Shown piece by piece: positions 36,027-45,652 of a DNA stretch of 64,000 nucleotides. The stretch comes from Moraxella lacunata (GTDB taxonomy: Bacteria; Pseudomonadota; Gammaproteobacteria; Pseudomonadales; Moraxellaceae). A model generated the notes under the pieces. It was not told the DNA's origin, did not search any database, and saw nothing but the letters and a program-made list of their open reading frames with translations. The stretch lies in contig NZ_UGQU01000003.1 in the NCBI RefSeq assembly GCF_900453205.1, forward strand, positions 558,001 through 622,000, written 5' to 3'. Position numbers and translations under genes: made by a program. Each line of letters starts with the position of its first letter. The stretch's first letter is position 1.

Positions 36027-36821
36027 GTGTTCGTTTTATACCTGATTGGCGTGATGATTTATGCAGGGGTGGGGCTTCATCTGTATCACGCTTTGGTTAA
36101 AAATAAGCCAATTTTTAAGACCGCCACGTTATCCGCCCTAACCATCGCCATCATCTTGCATGGCGTGATACTCGCCCCACAAATCATCACGCTCTATGGG
36201 CTTAATTTTAACATTTTTAACGTCCTTAGTCTAACAGGGCTGTTCTGCCTTATCTTTTTTGTGCTGTTTAGTCTGTATCGCCCCATTTTGAGCCTAGGCG
36301 TGCTTGCCGTGCCGACCGCCATTATTGGCATGAGTTTTGGCGAGTTTGGGCAAGCCCCGTATCAGCCGATTACTGACATGAACATGGGGCTACAAACACA
36401 CATCCTGCTGTCGTTTGGGGCGTACTGCGTGCTAATGATGGCGTGCGTGCAAGCGGTGATTTTGCGACTACAAATCCGTGAATTAAAGCACCAGACGATA
36501 CACCGCTTTTGGGTTGCCAAACTGCCGTCTTTGCAGAGCATGGAGAGCCTGCTGTTTGATATGATACTCATGGGTTTTGTGATTTTAAGTGTTGCCATTG
36601 GGCTTGGGCTTGTGACCACTTATGACATCATGACTCAGCATGTGGCACATAAGCTCGTGTTTAGTGTGCTGTCGTGGCTCGTGTTCGGGGTGTTCATTGC
36701 GGGGCATTACCGTTTTGGCTGGCGAGGCAAAAAAGCGTCCAATTTTGCCATTTATGGCTTTATCCTGCTTGCCATTGGGTTTGTGGGGTCAAAGGTGGTG
36801 TTGGAGCTGATTTTAAAATAA
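36027..36821 (+). CDS. ypjD: YpjD-like inner-membrane protein, CcsA/HemX-type
   Basis: An eight-helix membrane protein related to cytochrome c assembly CcsA/HemX proteins and to E. coli YpjD, which is also divergent to ffh. Family features include a Trp-poor HHxH-less core, LLSFGAYCVLMMACVQAVILRLQ, FDMILMGFVILSVAIGLGLVTTYD and VLSWLVFGVFIAGHYRFGWRGKKA. The start is uncertain: a GTG at 36027 with AAAGGGG upstream aligns with the E. coli start, while an ATG at 35958 would add 23 hydrophobic residues. A direct role in c-type cytochrome assembly is not established for this branch. Confidence 0.85.
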   Translation: MFVLYLIGVMIYAGVGLHLYHALVKNKPIFKTATLSALTIAIILHGVILAPQIITLYGLNFNIFNVLSLTGLFCLIFFVLFSLYRPILSLGVLAVPTAIIGMSFGEFGQAPYQPITDMNMGLQTHILLSFGAYCVLMMACVQAVILRLQIRELKHQTIHRFWVAKLPSLQSMESLLFDMILMGFVILSVAIGLGLVTTYDIMTQHVAHKLVFSVLSWLVFGVFIAGHYRFGWRGKKASNFAIYGFILLAIGFVGSKVVLELILK

Positions 36822-36937
36822 AATGCGTGCAGGAGCAGACCATATTTAGCTAATCAAAGCCTGATGGGCAGATAAATCGCCCGACAGAATGCCCAATTTA
36901 TGTTAAATGCCAAATCTATTAAACCAAGGAGCAGACC

Positions 36938-37419
36938 ATGAAAGCCAAAATCATATTCATCCTATCACTCATCCTGTCATCCTCCCTAACCCTAACCGCC
37001 TGTGACCCATTTAAAGGTCTAAGAGACTATGGACAAGAGGCAGGGGCAAATGGGAAATTTAAAGGATTTAAAAATGCTAGGGGGGGAATATGCCAGACTG
37101 CGATGGTGAAATAATGAAAGCCAATGAAGGCAATAGTTATTTGAAAAAATATGGTCTCCCCCTAGAAATCGGTGGTAACTTTATCTGTGAAAATGGCAAG
37201 CCCAAACTCCCCAAAGACTGTCAAGGTCGGGAGTTTAGAAGTGAAGCAGAACTTAGAGTATATTGGGAAAAACATCAATTGCCTGTTGGGCTAATCCGTT
37301 TTGACTGTAGTAGCGGTACACCAAAAGTAAGACCGCAGGGTATGAAATTTTGGCAAGAAGAAGAACAACTTATGCCAACCTGCAAAGATTCTCGTGGTCG
37401 TAAACGCCCTTGTGTCTAA
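36938..37419 (+). pseudogene. Small lipoprotein, paralog 1, frameshifted at a G7 tract
   Basis: The gene begins MKAKIIFILSLILSSSLTLTACD (lipobox LTAC) and is nearly identical to the intact paralog at 37902 up to KGFKNARGG. A run of seven G at 37080-37086 then puts the frame into an early stop. The rest of the protein (EGNSYLKKYGLPLEIGGNFIC through CKDSRGRKRPCV) is intact in the next frame. Adding one G restores a full reading frame. It may be a phase-variable gene caught in the off state, a true pseudogene or a sequencing error. The SD is AAGGAGCAGACC. Confidence 0.8.
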
Positions 37420-37503
37420 TGATAGATAATTAAGTAGCGTGAACAAACCAAATTCACGCTACTTTTATACTTTTTACACTACCCCAAAATCGCCACCAAA
37501 CTG

Positions 37504-37881
37504 ATGTTTGACATTATGACTGATATTGGTGTCAATCGTAATTATAATTTGGACAAATACCATGCCGATAAAGTCAAAGACCCTTATTTTCAAGCATTCT
37601 CCGAAGAGTTGATTGGCGAGGCTATGAAACGATATAAGGACTTTAAAACCAACAAAACCCAATACTTTGTTAATGAAAATATCATCAATGGCACACAAGA
37701 GGGTAAAGACTACTATGTTGGTATTAAAGACATAGACAAAAACAAAATCTTATTCCACGACTACCTACACTGGTGTAGCACCATGAAAAGAGACCCAGCC
37801 AGTCTCTTACTGGCTTATGTCAGCGTTCCCCACATCAACCCAAAAACCAATCAATTTTATAGAACAGTCTATCAAGGCTAA
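37504..37881 (+). CDS. Orphan 125-aa protein, possibly a toxin C-terminus
   Basis: I do not recognise a family. The frame is open upstream to about 37438 with no start codon or ribosome site, so this looks like the tail of a longer, lost protein (from MFDIMTDIGVNRNYNLDKY). It contains HDYLHWCSTMKRDPASLLL and ends YRTVYQG. It lies between two almost identical lipoprotein genes, an arrangement common where toxin C-termini are swapped beside immunity genes. Translation is unproven. Confidence 0.45.
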   Translation: MFDIMTDIGVNRNYNLDKYHADKVKDPYFQAFSEELIGEAMKRYKDFKTNKTQYFVNENIINGTQEGKDYYVGIKDIDKNKILFHDYLHWCSTMKRDPASLLLAYVSVPHINPKTNQFYRTVYQG

Positions 37882-37901
37882 ATCACACAAGGAGCAATGC
37901 C

Positions 37902-38384
37902 ATGAAAGCTTTTAACATCTGCCTTATCATTATGATAAGCTTATCATCTCTAACTCTAAGTGCCTGCGACCCATTTAAAGGTCTAAGAGATTATGGACAA
38001 GAGGCGGGGGCAAATGGGAAATTTAAAGGATTTAAAAATGCTAGAGGGGGAGATGTTTGGACTTGTAAAGATAATGTTATACATGCCCATGAAGGCAATA
38101 GTTATTTAGAAAAATATGGTCTCCCCCTAGAAATCGGCGGTAACTTTATCTGCGATGGCGACACCCCCAAACTCCCCAAAGACTGTCAAGGTCGGGAGAT
38201 TCGTAGTGAGGCGGAATTAAATGCTTATACCACCAAATACCAACTTCCACAAGGTATGATTATTTATGATTGCAGTACTGGCACTCCAAAAATACTTAGT
38301 CATCAACTAGAATACTGGAAAAGAACAGAAAGTAACAACCCCACCTGCAAAGATTCTCGTGGTCGTAAACGCCCTTGTGTATAA
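37902..38384 (+). CDS. Small lipoprotein, paralog 2
   Basis: A 160-residue lipoprotein with signal MKAFNICLIIMISLSSLTLSAC (lipobox LSAC) and a Cys-containing domain: CKDNVIHAHEGNSYLEKYGLPLEIGGNFIC in parts, CQGREIRSEAELNAY, YDCSTGTPK, and the end CKDSRGRKRPCV. Six cysteines suggest disulfides in the periplasm. The function is unknown; a surface or immunity role is possible given the duplicated context. The intact frame contrasts with paralog 1, 0.9 kb upstream. AAGGAGCAATGCC precedes the ATG. Confidence 0.75.
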   Translation: MKAFNICLIIMISLSSLTLSACDPFKGLRDYGQEAGANGKFKGFKNARGGDVWTCKDNVIHAHEGNSYLEKYGLPLEIGGNFICDGDTPKLPKDCQGREIRSEAELNAYTTKYQLPQGMIIYDCSTGTPKILSHQLEYWKRTESNNPTCKDSRGRKRPCV

Positions 38385-38413
38385 ATTTTTGGTATTGTTT
38401 AATAAAGATACAT

Positions 38414-38540
38414 TAGACTTCTTGCGAAATCCTGAATCAAAAAAACCGTTCGTGGTGAGCTATGCCTGTCCATAACGGTTTTCTACCACCCACAGGCATG
38501 GCTTAGGGTGAGCGGAAAACCTAGTATCGCAAGAAGTCTA
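38414..38540. repeat. Inverted-repeat element with TAGACTTCTTGCGA ends
   Basis: TAGACTTCTTGCGA (38414-38427) faces a perfect TCGCAAGAAGTCTA (38527-38540). The inside shares CCGTTCGTGGTGAGC with the MITE in the leuE-like gene and forms a second hairpin (GGTTTTC arms). A single MITE end, GGTATTGTTTAATAAAGATA, precedes it at 38394. It appears to be a mosaic of two repeat families. Confidence 0.7.
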
Positions 38541-38632
38541 TTTTAAAATTTGTCCCTACAAGCCTATCTAAGGCATAATTTATCAACAACGCCAAACATT
38601 TAAATAAATATTACACCAAAAAAGGATGAATC

Positions 38633-40489
38633 ATGATAAAAAAATCACTCTGTATCATTATTGGTTTATGTATGGCAATGTCTGCCCATACTCACTGTAT
38701 TTATAAAAAGCCCTTGGATGAACCCATAACCGATTTTCGCTGTGTTGGCAATCTCATTGAACGCAATCACGATTATGAATATTATAGTGTCATAGATAAA
38801 CAGGGCAATGTTTTATTTGCTAAGGTGGATTTATTATATGATGAGTATGATAGAGGGATTGACATGGTTATGAATGGTAAAACAGGATTGATTGATAAAG
38901 ATGGTCGCATAAAACTGCCTTTTAAGTATGAACATATCGGTATCTTTGAAAAAGATGACAATCTTATCTTAGTCAAATCAAATGGTAAATTTGGCTATAT
39001 CAATCAACAAGGCGAAACAGTCATTGATTTTATCTATGATGATGCTTGGGGGTTTAGAGAAGGTTTGGCTTGGGTTGTACAAAAAAGAGCGGATGGTAAA
39101 GGTCGTGATTATTATTTTATTGATGAAAAAGGCAATAAGGTATTTGATGTGCCAAAAGAGCTCTCATCAATGGGGGTGAGTTTTAATGATGGGCTTTTTA
39201 TGGTTAAAAAGAATGGCAAGTTTGGCTACATCAATAAAAAAGGAGAGTTTGCCATTGATTATCAGGATTATGATTATGTTGAGGGTTTTCAACATGGGCT
39301 AAATGTTGTTACTAAAAATGATAAAGAAGGTGCGATTGGCCGCATGGGTAATATTGTCATTCCCATAAAATACGATAATATCGAATATGTGGATGAGCAT
39401 TATTTGATATTAACCTTGGGTGATGATATTTTTATTGCAAATTTTAATGGCGATATTTTAAAAAAGGACATGAGACTATACCGCTCATCTGACCTTTATG
39501 ATGATAACAATCACCCCATATACATCGCAACTTTGACAAATGAAGAAGACTATCCAACGGCATTGTTTAATCACGAATTAAAAGAAATCGTCCCTTTTCA
39601 TCGCTTTGATGACATATTTGTATTAAACGCTAATTATTTTGAAGTAAAAAATAAGCGTTTAAATCAAGATGAAGCCATGCTAATAGATGATGAGAGATAT
39701 GGTATCATTGACAATCAAGGCAGGCTGATATTTGAGCCTGATTATCAAATTGATAAAACCTATCATGGTAAGGTTATGGCTGATTATTATATTTTAAAAA
39801 ATAAACATCATGCAGGCGTGATTGATAAAAACATGAATGTGCTATTACCTTTTGATTTTGATGATATTTATTCGCCTGACATGCCATTTTTTATTATCAA
39901 AAAGGATGATAAAGTGGCATTGTATCAATATGACAAAGCCATGACGGGTTTTGATTATCAAAAGATTGAATTTATCACGCCAACGCTATGGGCGGTTCAA
40001 AAAGATGATAAGTGGGCGTTAATCAATGAACAAAATAAGCCTTTGACCAAATTCATATATGATGATATGGATGAGTTAAAATATGGCATGATACCTGTTT
40101 TAAGACAAGGAAAATGGGGCGTGCTTGATGAGCATTACCAAGAAATCATTGCTCCTGTGCATGACGGTTTATGGATTTTGGATAATGGGGCGATTGGCGT
40201 GAGCACATTAATCGATGGTTATCATAAGTATGGCTTGGTGGATAAAAAGGGCATGCCATTGACCCAGATTGAGTTCGATGACTTGTCAAGTTTTGGGGCG
40301 ACAACAATAAGAGTGGCAAAGCAAATCGGCGATAAGCAGTACTATGGACTGCTTGATACCACGGGTAAGGAGATTTTCCCTGTCAAATACGACTTCATCA
40401 CACAGTCAAATGGGGCGGCCGAAGAGATGTATCTTAATGATGAGACCATTACCATAAATAAGGCAGGCAAGATATTGACAAATAGGTAA
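38633..40489 (+). CDS. WG-repeat-containing exported protein
   Basis: A 618-residue protein with a probable signal peptide (MIKKSLCIIIGLCMAMSAHTHC). Nearly the whole mature part is WG-type repeats: units such as GKFGYINQQGETVIDFIYDDAWGFREGLA, GKFGYINKKGEFAIDYQDYDYVEGF and GKWGVLDEHYQEIIAPVHD each carry a G-x-x-x-I/L-D/N-x-x-G turn. Repeats of this kind build beta-rich scaffolds of unknown ligand. The gene is AT-rich and has AAAAAAGGATGAATC before the ATG. It stands between repeats and convergent dusA. Confidence 0.85.
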   Translation: MIKKSLCIIIGLCMAMSAHTHCIYKKPLDEPITDFRCVGNLIERNHDYEYYSVIDKQGNVLFAKVDLLYDEYDRGIDMVMNGKTGLIDKDGRIKLPFKYEHIGIFEKDDNLILVKSNGKFGYINQQGETVIDFIYDDAWGFREGLAWVVQKRADGKGRDYYFIDEKGNKVFDVPKELSSMGVSFNDGLFMVKKNGKFGYINKKGEFAIDYQDYDYVEGFQHGLNVVTKNDKEGAIGRMGNIVIPIKYDNIEYVDEHYLILTLGDDIFIANFNGDILKKDMRLYRSSDLYDDNNHPIYIATLTNEEDYPTALFNHELKEIVPFHRFDDIFVLNANYFEVKNKRLNQDEAMLIDDERYGIIDNQGRLIFEPDYQIDKTYHGKVMADYYILKNKHHAGVIDKNMNVLLPFDFDDIYSPDMPFFIIKKDDKVALYQYDKAMTGFDYQKIEFITPTLWAVQKDDKWALINEQNKPLTKFIYDDMDELKYGMIPVLRQGKWGVLDEHYQEIIAPVHDGLWILDNGAIGVSTLIDGYHKYGLVDKKGMPLTQIEFDDLSSFGATTIRVAKQIGDKQYYGLLDTTGKEIFPVKYDFITQSNGAAEEMYLNDETITINKAGKILTNR

Positions 40490-40531
40490 TGGCTAAGTAA
40501 CGGCTAGGTAACAGCTGGGCGATGTGTATCA

Positions 40532-41503
40532 TCACAGCCCATTTTGGCTAAGTACGCTCTCGCCTGCTTGCTTGATGTCGTCCACGGTGAGATTTCGTTT
40601 ACCGCTCAAATCTTGTCGCCATTTTCTTGCTCCTGTCAAGCCTTGAAACAGCCCCAGATAATGCCGTGTCAAGGTTGCCAAATTCGCCCCTTGCTCGGCT
40701 CGTTTTTCAAGATAAGGGTGGAGATTTTCTAGGATTTCACGGTGCGTTGGGATAGGCTCGCCCCACAGCTCATTGCACGCCCCCATGAGCATGGGATTAT
40801 GATAAAACGCCCGTCCTACCATCACGCCGTCCACATGGGTTAGGTGGATTTTGATGTCATTAAGATTGTCTACACCGCCATTGATTTCTATAAACAGATG
40901 GGGAAACTCTGTTTTTAGGCGGTAAATATCATCGTAGCGTAGGGGCGGGATTTCTCGGTTTTCTTTGGGGGATAAGCCGTTGAGCCATGCGATACGAGCA
41001 TGAGCGATAAAGTGCGTACAGCCAGCGTCCGACACTGTCCCTACAAAATCACGCATAAACTCATAACTGTCAAACGTATCAATGCCAATGCGGTGCTTGA
41101 CGGTAACGGGCTTGTCCGTACTGTCTTTCATCGCACGCACCATGTTCGCCACCAGTTTTGGCTCTGCCATAAGGCACGCCCCGATTTTGTTGTGCTGAAC
41201 ACGGTCGGACGGACAGCCCACGTTGATGTTAAATTCATCATAACCCATCTTATCGGCAATCTGTACGCATTGTGCCATATCGTTAGGATTTGACCCACCA
41301 AGCTGTAACACCACAGGGTGTTCGCTGTCATCATATCGCAAAATATACTCGGTATCTCCCTTTAAAATGGCACTCGTGCTTATCATCTCGGTATACAGAT
41401 GTATATGTTGGTTAAACAGACGAGCAAAATAGCGAAAATCGGCTGTCGTCCAATCTATCATCGGGGCAAGGCTAATGCGTTTATTATCTTTAAAATCAAT
41501 CAT
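40532..41503 (-). CDS. dusA: tRNA-dihydrouridine(20/20a) synthase
   Basis: DusA reduces U20/U20a in the tRNA D-loop using FMN and NADPH. The 323-residue protein has the TIM-barrel start RISLAPMIDWTTADFRYFARL, the catalytic Cys about 97 in FNINVGCPSDRVQ, the subgroup motif FIAHARIAWLNGLSPKENREIPPLRYD, and DGVMVGRAFYHNP. These fit DusA rather than DusB or DusC. It faces the WG-repeat gene tail to tail. Confidence 0.95.
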   Translation of the reverse strand: MIDFKDNKRISLAPMIDWTTADFRYFARLFNQHIHLYTEMISTSAILKGDTEYILRYDDSEHPVVLQLGGSNPNDMAQCVQIADKMGYDEFNINVGCPSDRVQHNKIGACLMAEPKLVANMVRAMKDSTDKPVTVKHRIGIDTFDSYEFMRDFVGTVSDAGCTHFIAHARIAWLNGLSPKENREIPPLRYDDIYRLKTEFPHLFIEINGGVDNLNDIKIHLTHVDGVMVGRAFYHNPMLMGACNELWGEPIPTHREILENLHPYLEKRAEQGANLATLTRHYLGLFQGLTGARKWRQDLSGKRNLTVDDIKQAGESVLSQNGL

Positions 41504-41567
41504 TTGGTAAAAATCTTGTGGTTGTATTGGGCAGATGGTTTACGGCTTTTTTTATTTGCTTATGGTT

Positions 41568-42143
41568 TTAGGGTGTGGGTTTGAATAACCAATGTAACGC
41601 CAAATCATCTCGTTTGGGTTTGCCATTATTGCCATCATCAGGAAAGGACATGCTCTCGCCCGTGAGCTGATAACCACGTCGTTCGTAGTAGGCGAGCAGT
41701 TCGGGGCGGTGCGATAGGATGGACATGGCACAGCCGTCTAAGGCGTGGCGTGTGGCGTGTCGCCCTGCAAAGGTCTCGACCGCTGTCAGTAGGGTGTTGC
41801 CCACGCCTTTGCCTTGGAGTTCGGGCGAGACAGCAAAGGTGCCGATGTAGGCGACATTTTTGTCGTGCATGGTGGTAAACTGCACTCCGATACATGCTAA
41901 GATTTGCTTGTTGCCGTCAAGCTCTGGCTCAAACACGAAGACATACGACCCATCGGCGGTAATGATTTTTTCTATCTCGGCTAAGGTGGTGCGAATACCA
42001 TCGATGAGTTGACTTTCGTTTGTCCAGCCTTCATCGTTGCGGTAACAGCGGTTTAGGAGCGTGACTAAAGCCTGAACGTCGCTGATGTCGGCTCGGCGTA
42101 GGCGGATGTCATCGGTGCGGATGGTTGGGGCAGATGTGGTCAT
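41568..42143 (-). CDS. GNAT-family N-acetyltransferase
   Basis: A 191-residue GNAT protein: IRLRRADISDVQALVTLLNRCYRNDEGW at the start, then VAYIGTFAVSPELQGKGVGNTLLTAVETFAG with the acetyl-CoA pyrophosphate loop QGKGVG, and YYERRGYQLTGE near the end. It is a standard single-domain enzyme with unknown substrate, unlike the degenerate GNAT at 19192. It sits between dusA and the GTPase gene on the same strand. Confidence 0.85.
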   Translation of the reverse strand: MTTSAPTIRTDDIRLRRADISDVQALVTLLNRCYRNDEGWTNESQLIDGIRTTLAEIEKIITADGSYVFVFEPELDGNKQILACIGVQFTTMHDKNVAYIGTFAVSPELQGKGVGNTLLTAVETFAGRHATRHALDGCAMSILSHRPELLAYYERRGYQLTGESMSFPDDGNNGKPKRDDLALHWLFKPTP

Positions 42144-42204
42144 GATATGTCCTTGGTGTGTTGGTGTTATGGCAATGAGTGTCGCCGATAGGGCAGGCGT
42201 GGCG

Positions 42205-43599
42205 TTAGCGTGATTTTTCCATGTCGCCCAGATGGGTCAGCAGGATGTCGCTGAGCTTGTCCGACAGCTCGGAGCGGACGGCTTTTTTGTCATCATAACG
42301 CCCGTCCAGACTGCTATAATGTGGATAGGCACGAGCTTTTTTAAGCGGCGTGGGGAGCTTGCCTGCTTGCCACACCAGCGTGTCATGATGATGAGTGCTG
42401 ATGATGTCAAGGCTAGCATGCCCTAGGTGGCGTAAGGTGTAATGCAGGTTTTGGCTTTGGATGGCGAGCAGGGCAAGCGTCTCATTGTTGATGGTCAGGG
42501 TCTTAACGCCCATCGCTTTGTCCTTAATGGTACCGCTGTTAGGTAGCAGTCCGCCAAGCACGCCCCCGATGGCGGTGCCTAGTCCCAGACTTGCCCCAAG
42601 GGTCGCCACATCAATGCCTGCCCCAACTATCATGCCTGCCATGCTACCACTGGCGGTGCGAATGCCATAACGGGCAAGCAGTTCACTGTCAAAAATATCC
42701 TGTTCGGCACCTGTGACGGCAAACTCGCCATGCTCGGTCTGTACATGATAAAATTTATACAAATCCAACAGCTTTTGTTGCATGATGTCAAAGGCTTGAC
42801 GGGTGGCGTGTTGCATGGTAGTGAGAGTGGGCGTGGGGTCGTCATCTTCCCCGATTTTTTTGTGAAAACTTGCCACATTAACGAGAAAATCAGCAATCAC
42901 CAAACTGCCCATCTCCGCCATGTCTTGCCATAGTTCGGTGCGTTCGTGCTTTAAGGTGGCAAAGGCAGGATGATGAGTGAGCGTGCCTAGGTTGTCCCAT
43001 AACGCCATCTCGCTGGCAAAGTCAAAAGCGATGGTATCAAAGGGCTGATAAGCATGCAACGCCCGCCGTGTTAGGGTCTCACGCCAGTCATCGAAGTTTG
43101 CCCGCTCATCTTTGATGAAGTTAAATACAGGCAATACAGGCACGCCCGAGCTTGCCAAAATCGCCAGCTCGTCCTTGTATTTGGACAGCACAGGCTCACG
43201 CACGTCCACGACATAAATGGCGACATCGGCAGAGAGTAGGGCGTTAATGACTTTGGCTTCTTGACTATAATCATCGCTCAGTTTGGGGTCACTGCTTGCA
43301 ACCGCTCTTAGAAAGGCTTGCAACCGCTCCACGCCATCGGCTCGCCCGTCGGTGTGTTCATGCAAAAAATCCATCACGCCCGAGCCATCTTCTAAGCCGG
43401 GGGTGTCATACAGAGCAACCAAGGGCTTGCCATCGTTGGCATAGAGCGTGACGGCTTCGACATGGCGGGTGGTGGCGGATGCATTTTTGACTTCGCCAAA
43501 TTCACCATCTCGGAGCAAGGTTCGCATGAGTGATGTTTTGCCGACATTGGTGTGTCCGATGACGATGAGTTTGATGGGCGTGGCAGGTTGGTGTGACAT
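42205..43599 (-). CDS. Era/TrmE-like GTPase with DUF3482-type C-terminus
   Basis: A 464-residue protein with an N-terminal GTPase domain: G1 GHTNVGKTSL about 15-24, G3 YDTPGLED, and a G4-like VFNFIKDE that departs from NKxD. The C-terminal half includes a Gly/Ala-rich hydrophobic stretch (ASGSMAGMIVGAGIDVATLGASLGLGTAIGGVLGG in parts) that could insert in or touch the membrane, as in DUF3482 proteins. The usual DUF2868 neighbour is absent here. Function unknown. Confidence 0.82.
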   Translation of the reverse strand: MSHQPATPIKLIVIGHTNVGKTSLMRTLLRDGEFGEVKNASATTRHVEAVTLYANDGKPLVALYDTPGLEDGSGVMDFLHEHTDGRADGVERLQAFLRAVASSDPKLSDDYSQEAKVINALLSADVAIYVVDVREPVLSKYKDELAILASSGVPVLPVFNFIKDERANFDDWRETLTRRALHAYQPFDTIAFDFASEMALWDNLGTLTHHPAFATLKHERTELWQDMAEMGSLVIADFLVNVASFHKKIGEDDDPTPTLTTMQHATRQAFDIMQQKLLDLYKFYHVQTEHGEFAVTGAEQDIFDSELLARYGIRTASGSMAGMIVGAGIDVATLGASLGLGTAIGGVLGGLLPNSGTIKDKAMGVKTLTINNETLALLAIQSQNLHYTLRHLGHASLDIISTHHHDTLVWQAGKLPTPLKKARAYPHYSSLDGRYDDKKAVRSELSDKLSDILLTHLGDMEKSR

Positions 43600-43805
43600 A
43601 ATGAACGGTCGTGATAAATTGGCTTTTATTATAAAATAAATGGCAAAAGAATGATAGTCAGATGATGGCTGATGATAATTTACTTTTAATAAAAGACTAC
43701 AAATGTATGCTGTTTTTTATGAAAAAATGTGTTAAACTAGGCAAATAAATTTGTAACTAAATTTTTCAAACACAACATAATACATAAGGCAAAAGCGGAG
43801 TATCT

Positions 43806-44951
43806 ATGACCATTTGCATCACCGCCACAGGGCTACACATTCCCAAAGACAAAATCACCAATGAAGAGTTGGTAACGGCATTTAACACTTATGTGGATAA
43901 TTATAATGAAGCCCACGCCCAAGCCATTGAATCTGGCGAAAAGGTCGCTTTACAGCATTCTACCGTAGAATTTATCGAAAAAGCATCAGGCATCAAATCT
44001 CGCTATGTCATTGATAAAAAAGGTATTTTAGACCCGAACATCATGGCACCGATTTTCCCTGCTCGCAAACTTGGTGAGGAGCTGTCTATCATGGCAGAGA
44101 TGGGGACGGACGCACTCAATCAAGCCTTAGCTAATGCTGGCTTAGAAGGCAAAGATTTGGACGGGATTATCTGTGCTTGCTCCAACTTTCAGCGTGTCTA
44201 TCCTGCCATTGCCATTGAGATTCAGCATGCCGTGGGTATGGTGGGCGGTTTTGCCTTTGATACCAACGTGGCGTGTAGTGCGGCGACTTTTGGTATCGCC
44301 CAAGCGGTCGGTATGATAAAAGGCGGTGTCGCCAAACGCATTGCCGTGGTCAATGTCGAGATTACGTCCGCTCATCTCAACTGGCGTAACCGTGATAGTC
44401 ATTTCATCTTTGGCGATGTGGCGGCAGCGACCATTATCGAAGAGACCGACACACCAAAAGGCTATGAAGTGCTAGATAGCAAGCTGTGGACAGAGTTTTC
44501 AACCAACATCAAAAACGAATTTGGCTTTATGGACAGAAGTGAATTTTTGCACGCCAAAACATCCATGTATCCTGACCTAGACGAGCCTGTTACCGATAAA
44601 TTATTCTTACAAGAAGGGCGTAAAGTATTCCGTGAAGTCTGCCCCAAAGTGTCCGAGATTATCAGCACGCATTTGGCAGAAAACAACATCAGCACCGATA
44701 AAGTCAAAAAACTGTGGCTACACCAAGCCAACATTAACATGATTGATTTGATTTTACGCACCGTCATGGGCAAAGATGCGGACAAATCGATTGCTCCGAT
44801 TGTCATTGATGAATTTGGTAATACCAGTTCGGCAAGTCCGATGATTGCGTTTCATCGTTGCCAAGACGGCATTGCCAGCGGTGATTTGGCGGTGATTTGC
44901 TCGTTTGGGGCGGGATATTCTATTGGTTCGGTGATTGTGAAAAAGGTGTGA
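43806..44951 (+). CDS. Beta-ketoacyl-ACP synthase III (FabH-like, long form)
   Basis: A 381-residue thiolase-fold condensing enzyme. The catalytic triad is Cys about 157 (NVACSAATFG), His about 306 (LHQANINMI) and Asn about 339 (FGNTSSASPM). It is longer than E. coli FabH (317 aa) with an N-terminal insertion (FNTYVDNYNEAHAQAIESGE), like the Pseudomonas FabH2-type enzyme that condenses medium-chain acyl-CoA with malonyl-ACP and feeds beta-oxidation products into fatty acid synthesis. That substrate choice is inferred from the form, not seen. A terminator follows. Confidence 0.88.
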   Translation: MTICITATGLHIPKDKITNEELVTAFNTYVDNYNEAHAQAIESGEKVALQHSTVEFIEKASGIKSRYVIDKKGILDPNIMAPIFPARKLGEELSIMAEMGTDALNQALANAGLEGKDLDGIICACSNFQRVYPAIAIEIQHAVGMVGGFAFDTNVACSAATFGIAQAVGMIKGGVAKRIAVVNVEITSAHLNWRNRDSHFIFGDVAAATIIEETDTPKGYEVLDSKLWTEFSTNIKNEFGFMDRSEFLHAKTSMYPDLDEPVTDKLFLQEGRKVFREVCPKVSEIISTHLAENNISTDKVKKLWLHQANINMIDLILRTVMGKDADKSIAPIVIDEFGNTSSASPMIAFHRCQDGIASGDLAVICSFGAGYSIGSVIVKKV

Positions 44952-44978
44952 TAAAAATCATTGACCATTGACATAATA

Positions 44979-45009
44979 AAAAGAGCGGATGATTTTCGCT
45001 CTTTTTATT
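44979..45009 (+). terminator. Terminator between the fabH-like gene and the kinase gene
   Basis: AAAAAGAGCG and CGCTCTTTTT pair with a nine-base loop, followed by ATT. It lies 28 bases after the FabH-like stop and close to the convergent kinase gene, so it may serve both directions. Confidence 0.85.
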
Positions 45010-45028
45010 GTTATTAAAATTTATAAAA

Positions 45029-45547
45029 TTAAAGATTTTTTAATAATTCCCCAACTTGTTTTATTCTATTTTCCAAATTTCCCGAAATGGCGTGATAAGT
45101 TAATTGGCGGTTTTCTAATTCTTTAATAATCGTTTGTCGCATTTGCTGTCGCCCATTGGGTAAATCTCTCATGCCATCATCTATCCATGTAATGCCAATA
45201 TCATCGGTTACTAAAATTAAATCATATTGGTTATTTAAATTATCCAAAATAATCTTAGGCGTTTTATTAAAATAATGCTGACTATAAATATATAGTAGTA
45301 ATAATGACGTATCTATAAAGCAATAACGATGGGCAGTAGCAACCGCATGCTTCTCGCTGTCCATTTGTCCTTGTGCGATGGGCGTTAAATCATCAAAGGT
45401 GCAGACATGACCTGTTGGCTTTTGTTCTAGGTAGGTACGCAGGTATTCGGGCGTGTAAGTGGTGTTGTATTTGTCCGCTAGGGCGTGGGCGAGCGTGGAT
45501 TTGCCAGTGCATTCGGCACCGATAAGCAGGATTTTCTTGACGGTCAT
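45029..45547 (-). CDS. NadR-like nicotinamide-riboside kinase (AAA/P-loop)
   Basis: A P-loop kinase related to the C-terminal domain of NadR. Walker A is LLIGAECTGKSTLAHALA, followed by TTYTPEYLRTYL, a Walker B-like FIDTSLLLLYIYSQHYF and DLILVTDDIGITWIDDGMRDLP, all aligning with the NadR kinase domain. It would phosphorylate nicotinamide riboside to NMN. The DNA-binding and adenylyltransferase domains of NadR are absent. The ATG at 45547 places the P-loop near the N-terminus; an upstream ATG at 45595 is also possible and neither has a good ribosome site. It diverges from trmA. Confidence 0.78.
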   Translation of the reverse strand: MTVKKILLIGAECTGKSTLAHALADKYNTTYTPEYLRTYLEQKPTGHVCTFDDLTPIAQGQMDSEKHAVATAHRYCFIDTSLLLLYIYSQHYFNKTPKIILDNLNNQYDLILVTDDIGITWIDDGMRDLPNGRQQMRQTIIKELENRQLTYHAISGNLENRIKQVGELLKNL

Positions 45548-45652
45548 TTTGGGCAGAATGATTTGATGGGTAAATAGGCTATTATAGCGTGCCATTTGCT
45601 TTTTGGCGAATATTTTTATAAAATGGCGGTTTTATTTGACATTAGCCATATT

